NCBI GenBank assembly: GCA_030141605.1
Contig: JAQGDQ010000484.1
Coordinates: 95,001 to 147,451 of the forward strand
Length of the DNA: 52,451 nt
Reading direction: 5' to 3'
DNA from: Tubiluchus corallicola
Taxonomy: Eukaryota > Priapulida > Priapulimorpha > Priapulimorphida > Tubiluchidae
The notes below the pieces were generated by a model, which saw nothing but the letters and a program-made list of their open reading frames with translations, made no database searches and had not been told where the DNA came from. Below, in pieces: positions 46,019 through 52,451 of the stretch; position 1 is the first letter of the stretch, and the number at the start of each line of letters is the position of its first letter. The translations under genes and the position numbers were made by a program.

Positions 46019-46574
46019 AAACATGTCCCTGAAGCATAATTATCACGAAAATTCGATGAAATAGCAGAAATTCGAGATTATAGAAATTACATTTTAAAAT
46101 CTAATTTTATGCATTTACTGGTATTTCTGGTTACAACTGACAACAACCACTGAAAAACGAAAGTAAACAAGCAATTATTGCCAGGTTAAAAAACCCTTTA
46201 ATCTAAAACAATCAGTAGAGGGAAACAAACATCAAATGTATTATAGCTTAGCCTACTAGCCTAATTGCAGGGGTGTGTGAAACTGACGTGTGAGTTTGTG
46301 ACATGTAGCTCCTTCTGGTAATAATTATTCGACAGGTCACTGAGTTAGGGGTTGTGTAAATGCGTTTGATCTTGAATTATTTTATAAGTAATTCCTGGCA
46401 ATGCTCGTACAGGTAGTAAACCGGAAGTAAGCCACGGATGCGAAAAATCTTTAATGATAAAAGCATAGTATGATAAATAGGGAAACACAATAATAAACTG
46501 TATAATGGAATTCATGACAAGTTATAAAAATGCAAGTGACGTCTTGTTTCAGTGGCAGTTAGGTATCATATAAG
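46019..46574. other. 3' UTR-like sequence and spacer
   Basis: The first ~130 nt align with the sequence after the intact gene's stop ('ttttaaaatc' and neighbours), showing that the duplicated unit extends past the gene. Nothing else is recognised. Confidence 0.4.
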
Positions 46575-47034
46575 TCAGTTGGTGAGTGTGGTGTTAGTGG
46601 TGCATTGTTGGTGTTGTGTTGTGGATGGTGTGGTGGGGTGGTAGGGTGTCGGTTTTATTGGTGGAGTGGTGTGGTGTAGTGTGGTATGGGTGATGTGGTA
46701 TTGATTTTGTGTTGTGGGTGATGTAGTAAATAATGTGGTGAGGTAGTAAAAGGTGTGTGGTGGTGTTGGTGTTGTGTGGTGGGCGTGGTATGGTGTGTTT
46801 TGGGTGGTATGGGTGGTGTGGTGTTGTGTTGCAGTATGCTGAGGAAGGTGGGTGCGGTGTGGGTGGTGTGCTGTGAGTGGAGCAGTGGTTTGGTGTGGTG
46901 TGGTTTGGTGTGGTGTGGGTGGTGTGGTGTGGGATGGTGGTGTGGTGTGTTGTGAGTGGGGTTGTGGTGTGGTGTGGAGTGGAGTGGGTTGTTCTTGAAA
47001 GTTTACATGCAAAATTCTTTTGCGGGGTTTGGCT
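46575..47034 (-). repeat. GTGGTGTGG-type minisatellite with shared flank
   Basis: The reverse-complement counterpart of the array at 17872-18888. The right flank 'gcaaaattcttttgcggggtttggc' matches that array's flank, so the two are copies of one element in opposite orientation. Confidence 0.85.
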
Positions 47035-47107
47035 ATCTACTAATTTCGGTTGTATATGTATAGTTTTTCGGCGATCTACATGTCAAGGTCTGGACCGACT
47101 GATTTAC

Positions 47108-47180
47108 CATTAGGGGTTTATTTTTCGAATTGGGCTCACTGGGACGATCGGGCAGTGAAAACCTCCAAAAAACGACTCAA
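47108..47180 (+). repeat. Short copy of the GC-rich repeat of 19.6 kb
   Basis: 'ggtttatttttcgaattggg' followed by a 'cac-ggga' block matches the reverse complement of 19640-19712. Confidence 0.6.
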
Positions 47181-47329
47181 AATTTCCACTTGGTATATAA
47201 AAAGACCAACTAGTGACTCGAAATTTTGTTTTAGCTGCTGGAATTTTCCACTTAGTTTTGCGAAATTTCGATTAAGTGACTGGAAATTTACAAGTTATCA
47301 TGTGACGACTCGGCAACAAATGAATAATT

Positions 47330-47400
47330 GTTTCCTTGGTAACGTAACAGAAATATTGCTGTCGCATTCTTATTTATACTCTCAGTTTCTGTGATGCATT
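47330..47400 (+). promoter_or_regulatory. Duplicated upstream block of the second LRR gene
   Basis: See the matching block at 43984-44042; contains 'ttatttatact' as a TATA-like box about 100 nt before the ATG. Confidence 0.4.
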
Positions 47401-47476
47401 CACACCTTGAGCAAATTTTGTTCAAACATGAAAGTCGAGAGCTATCCGATGTGACTTTGCAACCTGTAATGGGAAG

Positions 47477-49087
47477 ATGATGTTGCACATTTTTCATGCA
47501 GCAAAGTTTGGCGTTGTATTCATGATGTTAACAACGCCTAGTTTGGGCGTAGAAAGGGAAGGCGACCCTTTCTCACAATTCTGTTCGATAAAGAGATCAA
47601 AGTTTGTTTTTGAAATATTTTGCGGTAAACATTACAGGGGTGTTCTAGAAAAACCTAATAAGGCTACATTGGAAGAACTGAAAATAGCTATAATATCTGA
47701 AGCTGATACATCTGAAGCAAAAAAAGCAAAGCATATTTCTGTGTCAAATTACGTGGACAATGCCCTGCCTTCAGACTTTCTACGAGGCATAGAAGTTTCA
47801 TATATTTCGATATGGTACGCCCACAGTCTGAACAAAATTGAAAAGAACTTTATTAGTGCTACGGGGGTTGAATTTTTTAAAATATATAATGCTAAAAAAT
47901 TGGTATTCATTCACCCCCAGGCTTTCAGCAACTTGAACAGTTTGAAAGAAATCGAAATCTGGCATTCTGAAAAGTTGAAGGAGTTGGATCTGGACTTGTA
48001 TGACTGTCCAAAGTTTCGTGAATTGTTAATACTCAACACAGGTATCACTACAATGGATATACCAAAATTTCAGAAATTTCAGAATGAAAATGCTCTGTTT
48101 TCAAACTTAACAATTATAATCACATCCTGTCCTTTAATCTGTGACTGTAGAACAGCTTGGATGAAAAAAATCCAATTACGGAATCGTCGGAGTAAAATAG
48201 AATGTGAACAGCTACCCAACGCTAAAGAAAGAAATACTGAAGACAAAACAAAGCATACTTTAGAGGATTTTTGTCCTCCTGGTGTCTCAACTACAACGTC
48301 TTCGACTACGCTAAAGCCTAAAGAAACTTCGACAACCAAGAAAACAACCGAAACAACAACTGAGACACCTTCAACAAGCAGTTGTACTGTAAAGCTGGAT
48401 ACCATAACATGTGATGGTAACCAAATGGATCTGGATTACTCCCAACTGAATGAAATTTCAAAATCATTACCTCTCGGTGCCAGTATCACACTGAAGATCC
48501 TTTTCTACGGAGCTAAAGAATTGCCAAAGGAGTTTCTGAAGGGAAAACAAGTCGAAACATTGTTGGTAATGAATAGTAATATAGCTTTTCTCAGGCAAAA
48601 TAACATACATGGTTCGATTGCACACTTTAGAATGGAAATCATGAAACAGTTACAATACATCCATGGCAAAACGTTTCACAAGATTCAGAGTTTGCAGTCA
48701 ATTGCTTTTATCGACTGTGTTGCATTGAGTGTAGCCAATTTGGATCTCTCGAATAACGTTTTAATTCGTTCCATCAGTTTTACTGGGACAAAAATAAGCA
48801 CCATGAAAATACCTAAGCTGAACCTAAGAGTCAATCCTAGCGAGGTGGAGTTTAAGTTATTAGAAAGTCAACTAACTTGTGACTGCAGGACAGTTTGGAC
48901 GAAGAAAACGAAGTGGAGAAAATCATCTGTAGACTGCTGGAAACCCCGAATATCTAATGATCAGCTCAAGGTTTCGGACTTTAAATGTGGACGAAGCCGT
49001 TTACTATCTGTCTCTTCCCATAGTTCAAGTACAACAACAATCAGTAATGCGGGACGTTTATTTATCGTACTTCTGTGGCTCTTATAA
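47477..49087 (+). CDS. Secreted/GPI-anchored double leucine-rich-repeat protein
   Basis: Intact 536-residue single-exon gene. The signal peptide covers about 1-24 (hydrophobic FGVVFMMLTTPSLG). LRR domain 1 spans about 36-200 with a CPLICDCRTAW LRRCT-type cap (218-228) and following cysteines (C243, C266). A Ser/Thr-rich linker of about 35 residues (270-302) is a likely O-glycosylated stalk. LRR domain 2 spans about 303-450 with a second cap LTCDCRTVW (466-474). The C-terminus SNAGRLFIVLLWLL is a good GPI-attachment signal, so it is probably displayed on the cell surface. The two halves share layout and probably arose by internal duplication. No cytoplasmic domain exists, so any signalling needs partners. 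Binding target unknown; such proteins are often recognition or adhesion molecules. Start chosen as the first ATG, at the same position as in the paralogue. Confidence 0.88.
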   Translation: MMLHIFHAAKFGVVFMMLTTPSLGVEREGDPFSQFCSIKRSKFVFEIFCGKHYRGVLEKPNKATLEELKIAIISEADTSEAKKAKHISVSNYVDNALPSDFLRGIEVSYISIWYAHSLNKIEKNFISATGVEFFKIYNAKKLVFIHPQAFSNLNSLKEIEIWHSEKLKELDLDLYDCPKFRELLILNTGITTMDIPKFQKFQNENALFSNLTIIITSCPLICDCRTAWMKKIQLRNRRSKIECEQLPNAKERNTEDKTKHTLEDFCPPGVSTTTSSTTLKPKETSTTKKTTETTTETPSTSSCTVKLDTITCDGNQMDLDYSQLNEISKSLPLGASITLKILFYGAKELPKEFLKGKQVETLLVMNSNIAFLRQNNIHGSIAHFRMEIMKQLQYIHGKTFHKIQSLQSIAFIDCVALSVANLDLSNNVLIRSISFTGTKISTMKIPKLNLRVNPSEVEFKLLESQLTCDCRTVWTKKTKWRKSSVDCWKPRISNDQLKVSDFKCGRSRLLSVSSHSSSTTTISNAGRLFIVLLWLL

Positions 49088-49283
49088 AAACGTGTTTCTT
49101 GGTAAATTATTATTTCAAAACATTGTGATTGTAATGAATATTTGTAGCAGCAATTTGAGATTGTAGAAATTCTATTTTAAAATCCAGTTTTATAATTATG
49201 TTTACTGTCAACAACTGCCAATAAGCCTATTAGCAAAACAAAAAGGTGTGAGTCTGTAAAATTAATTTCGGTGGTATACATAT
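49088..49283. other. 3' UTR-like sequence
   Basis: Aligns with the sequence after the first LRR copy for about 130 nt; no AATAAA nearby. Confidence 0.4.
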
Positions 49284-49580
49284 TGTTGCGGAGCCCTCCC
49301 CTGGGAGCTGCCAAGGGGTCGAGGGACGCGAAGACGGCTGAGCAGTCAGCTTCCGTTGGCGCGCTTTGCATTCCACTAGGAAGAAGTGCAAAATAAGAAA
49401 GACAAAAGATAAATAATCAGGTTCAAACTACGCCGTACCTACCCCAAAGGACAATCCTGTTAAGCACTGAAAAGAGCAGCACGCATGGTGGACGTGACAG
49501 CACGACAGAGACGTAGGAAACTACGTGCTCATTGCTCTTATAGCAAGTGACTTTGCGCTTGACTAAGCGTGCCCGCAACA
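49284..49580 (-). mobile_element. LTR of a retrotransposon, with polypurine tract
   Basis: Starts TGTTGCGG and ends CCGCAACA, the paired ends of an LTR. On the minus strand it is preceded directly by 'aagaagggggtag', a polypurine tract. It also contains 'cttgctataagagcaatg', which looks like an LTR TATA region. It would be a 3' LTR facing left, with the internal part to the right. No partner LTR was seen in the window. Confidence 0.65.
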
Positions 49581-50685
49581 CTACCCCCTTCTTAGCCTCC
49601 ATTTGTCCTCAAATGGACTATCCTCTCGCTCAAACGGGCTAGCAGAATCACGAATTAGTCCCCCATGCATCTAACTCCTTTCATTGCCTAAGGAAATACA
49701 AAAATTGGTACTGGCATTTCTTTATTTCACACCTAATCACGTACGTTACATAAATTCTGAATGTTCGAAAGTAATCTTCATTACACAAGTCATCTGAAAT
49801 ATTAGATACAACCAAACTGATAATTACAATTCGTTTATAAAGCATAACGTACATAAGAATAAGTCACATTTGTTCGTAAATCAGATAACAACCGAATTAA
49901 TAGCTGATACAAGTGTGAGAAAAAGGTTACCAACTAATGTTTACTACTCCTTTAATGTAGCAAATAGAAAGTTAAATTGTCGCAAATGAGTTTGCAGTAA
50001 GTCAAACAAAAACTAGCAAATTATACAAAAAAATGAATAAATGAAATTATCCATTGGTCCTTCCAACAATCTAGTAATCAGGCGAAAGCAGACCAATCTG
50101 GCTAAGATACCCAATAACGACAACGACAGGGCAAAGTAGGTACGGCTATGGCTACAAGAAATCGACAACGGGCAAAATTAAAACGAGGTATTACTCAACG
50201 TTTCCACTGCACTTCAAGGTCAAGATCCTGAAACAAACTGCAGTTAAACTCTTGCAGAAGCAAAATTAAACAAATAAACGTTAAACACAACGCTAAAAAA
50301 ATTATAAAGTTTCTCCATAAGAACATGTACTTAAGAACGTCGATTCTACAGAAATGACGATTTCACTCAATGCAGTCAGATTTGCGCTGTATTCAGCACT
50401 GAAACAAGAATGTTTGAGAAACATCAATTGGCAAGATTACGTTTAAAAGCAAGCGTACTCTTTTCAACATAAACAGGATTTCTTTTCCTTTTTTAACTAA
50501 CCATTAAAATAACAGTAATTTCATTCATACAAATTTCTTGTTAAATGGTAACAGAACAATTCACTAGGGAACAAAATAGCATAGCATTAACAATAATTAC
50601 AAAAAAACGAATAACAGCCCAGTCTCACGATCAACCACTGAAAGTCGTCAGTAGGTTAGATGTTACACCTCTGGCCGATTTCCCG
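49581..50685. other. Possible decayed internal sequence of the LTR element
   Basis: No reverse transcriptase, integrase or other coding motif could be read in any frame; AT-rich towards the right. Confidence 0.3.
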
Positions 50686-50765
50686 GGGGGGGTGGGGATT
50701 TCCCCGGGGGGGTGGGGAAAAACACCCCTAAAAAAGTGCGAAAATCCGGAAACACCCCTAAAAAA

Positions 50766-50952
50766 GTGAAGTGGCTCTATTGTCGTGCTAGTTAAGTGAC
50801 CAATTTAAGGATTAGGAGTGACGGTTGGTCGACGGGCCACGCCCCCCTCGGCTGCCGGGGGTGTGAACAAAAATCACCCCCTAAAAAAAGTGAAGCGGGT
50901 CTATTGTTGCGCTAGTTAAGTGCTCGATTTAAGGATTAGGAGTGACGGTTGG
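50766..50952. repeat. 124-bp tandem duplication in a GC-rich patch
   Basis: 'gtgaagtggctctattg' at 50766 and 'gtgaagcgggtctattg' at 50890 head two copies. Both contain 'tttaaggattaggagtgacg' and are separated by C-rich, G-rich runs (ccccgggg, cccccctcgg). Confidence 0.85.
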
Positions 50953-51148
50953 AACTCCCGCACGCTTTGGGGGGGGTGCGCCCGGCGAGAACACCCCCCC
51001 CCTCCGCGCTAAATGCAGTCGTCCGTTCGACGCGCGCTCGCTGCGCACTTTGCTTGCTCCACCCTAATTGCGGCTAATCCGGTAATCGACTCTCGCCTCG
51101 CCGCCTAGCTAGCTAGCTAGATAATGGGCTAAAAGATTTCTCTACAGG
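50953..51148. other. GC-rich patch
   Basis: C/G homopolymer-like runs, then 'gctagctagctag' (51108-51120). No gene recognised. Confidence 0.35.
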
Positions 51149-51285
51149 ATGTTCTTTTATGCGAGTCTAAATTGCCACGCAATTTTTTAAAATTTTACCC
51201 CGCCCTCATCCGGGTTAGAATGTTCTTTTATGCGCGTCTAAGTTGCATTACAATTTTTAAAAATTTTATCCTACCTTTATCCGAG
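51149..51285. repeat. Approx. 70-bp tandem duplication
   Basis: 'atgttcttttatgcgagtct' and 'atgttcttttatgcgcgtct' head two copies; both run into 'ttttaaaattttaccc'-type sequence. Confidence 0.75.
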
Positions 51286-51286
51286 A

Positions 51287-51312
51287 TGGATGGATGGATG
51301 GATGGATGGATG
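51287..51312. repeat. (GGAT)n microsatellite
   Basis: Six gatg units inside a short frame; no gene. Confidence 0.9.
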
Positions 51313-51514
51313 CCGTCGCCGAAAAAGCCTCCTTCGCTCCATCCAATGCGGTCGCATCGTGCAACATACAGTCTACTCACACGCGCACACACCGCCGAGC
51401 ACGATTGTTAGCACGGGCCGACCATTAGCACGAACGTTACCGCGTGTAACATACAGTCTACTCACGCGTCGCCGAGCATGATTAATTTCTGGGTTTCTTT
51501 ATTTTTTTGTCAAC

Positions 51515-51565
51515 TGTATTCAACGATGATGATGATGACGACGACGATGATGATGATGATGACGC
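51515..51565. repeat. (GAT/GAC)n microsatellite
   Basis: Imperfect gat/gac trinucleotides; not in a recognised frame. Confidence 0.85.
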
Positions 51566-51660
51566 GGTATTACCTAAAGCAGAGTCTGATCTTTGGTCGT
51601 CATCCACTTTTTTTATCCGACAGAACAATAATAACTAATGTTAGTTAAAATTATCTTTTC

Positions 51661-51848
51661 ATTTTGTAAAAATCTTTCTATCTGTACTAACTCGCATGTT
51701 TAAACCCGCAACGAATGCACTCATCCGATCAGACGCCAAGGCAGGCACGCCTCTATTTTGTAAAAATCTTTCTATCTGTACTAACTCGCATGTTTAAACC
51801 CGCAACGAATGCACTCATCTGATCAGACGCCAAGGCAGGCACGCGTCT
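51661..51848. repeat. 94-bp tandem duplication, nearly identical
   Basis: 'attttgtaaaaatctttcta' starts at 51661 and 51755; the two copies differ at about two bases. Related 'taatccggtaat' words occur at 51075, 51855 and (ccgttaat) 51897. Confidence 0.95.
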
Positions 51849-52451
51849 ATTGCTTAATCCGGTAATTGACTCGACTACCTGCCTAATGAGGACTTAATCC
51901 GTTAATTGACTTGCTAGACATGACACCCGCGGCTATTTAAGTGCGTGTACCTGTTTTTTTAAAAAGCCCGTTGGAATGTACAGCAAGCAGACAGTAGGAC
52001 AGCTGCCGTCTAGATAAAATTGAATGCCTACAGCCTTCTAGTCTGCACGCTTTCAACGAGTCAGTATTTTTTTAGGTGAGGATATATATATATAATCCCA
52101 AAAACTCACAAGTTGCATTAGCCACATTTTTATTGAAAGATTTCTTTTTTGACAATAGGGTATTTAAAATTTTACTTTTATCTAGACTAGATGTACAAAG
52201 AGAAAAAAAACTGAGGCGCTTTACTATTAGACTAAAATTGCCAGAGACTGAAGTGTATTTACTTTTTAAAATATTCATTTATCTTTATCCCGATGGGGTG
52301 TACCCTTACTATTTAAAAAATATTCATTTATCTTTATCCTGGTCGCATGCTTTCTTCCGGTTGACAAAAAACGATGTTGGGTGGGGGACCCATGCTCGTT
52401 GATGACGCCACTGTTGTTGTTGATGTTGTTGCTGTCGATGTTGTTGATGTT
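51849..52451. other. Window end, repeat-rich and AT-rich
   Basis: Contains two copies of 'aatattcatttatctttatc' (about 52270 and 52320) and a GTT/GAT microsatellite at the right edge. No gene recognised. Confidence 0.4.

Noticed and set aside
46575-47012. Thr/His/Pro-rich minus-strand frame
   Set aside because: Minisatellite translation, like the array at 18 kb.

Overview
This is animal (metazoan) nuclear DNA, AT-rich and full of repeats. The genes with recognisable families are all typical of animals: a C2H2 zinc-finger protein, a GH18 chitinase, an ankyrin/Mab-21 (cGAS-like) gene and GPI-type LRR proteins. They are accompanied by non-LTR reverse transcriptase fragments, hAT, Tigger/pogo and piggyBac-like elements, an LTR and many micro- and minisatellites. 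TTAGGG-like interstitial runs and the invertebrate-style cGAS-like/LRR content suggest an invertebrate, but the sequence does not identify the species. Nothing looks bacterial: there are no operons, ribosome-binding sites or CRISPR arrays.

Layout. 1-4.9 kb: AT-rich spacer with retroposon ends, a foldback and a dispersed repeat. 4.9-8.6 kb: a 25-finger C2H2 protein on the minus strand whose C-terminal 9-finger block is duplicated (870-bp period), with further partial copies running past the stop. 9-13.5 kb: transposon remnants (an inverted-repeat family also seen at 4.9, 16.4 and 33.0 kb, and a Tigger-like MITE). 14.1-15.6 kb: an apparently intact GH18 chitinase with a likely 5'UTR intron. 16.4-22.4 kb: MITE, a 72-bp coding-like tandem repeat, a 1-kb CACCACAC array, a GC-rich repeat and three tandem arrays in succession. 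23.0-25.8 kb: a decayed single-exon ankyrin-Mab-21/cGAS-like gene, broken by an 844-bp internal inversion, a hAT insertion with perfect 8-bp target duplication, frameshifts and stops. 25.9-41.9 kb: transposon- and satellite-rich. It includes a 7-copy minisatellite built from a reverse-transcriptase motif, a LINE split by a TTAA-flanked piggyBac-like element, and a 1.2-kb 36-bp satellite. 42.2-42.8 kb: an intact 179-aa ORF of unknown family with a CRE palindrome on its start codon. 44.1-49.1 kb: two tandemly duplicated secreted/GPI-type double-LRR genes, the first broken and the second intact. 49.3-52.4 kb: an LTR and GC-richer tandem duplications.

The genes do not form a pathway. The most interesting items are the ankyrin-cGAS-like pseudogene with its reconstructable break history, the LRR pair including an intron-like insertion, the zinc-finger block amplification, and the minisatellite made from a reverse-transcriptase motif.
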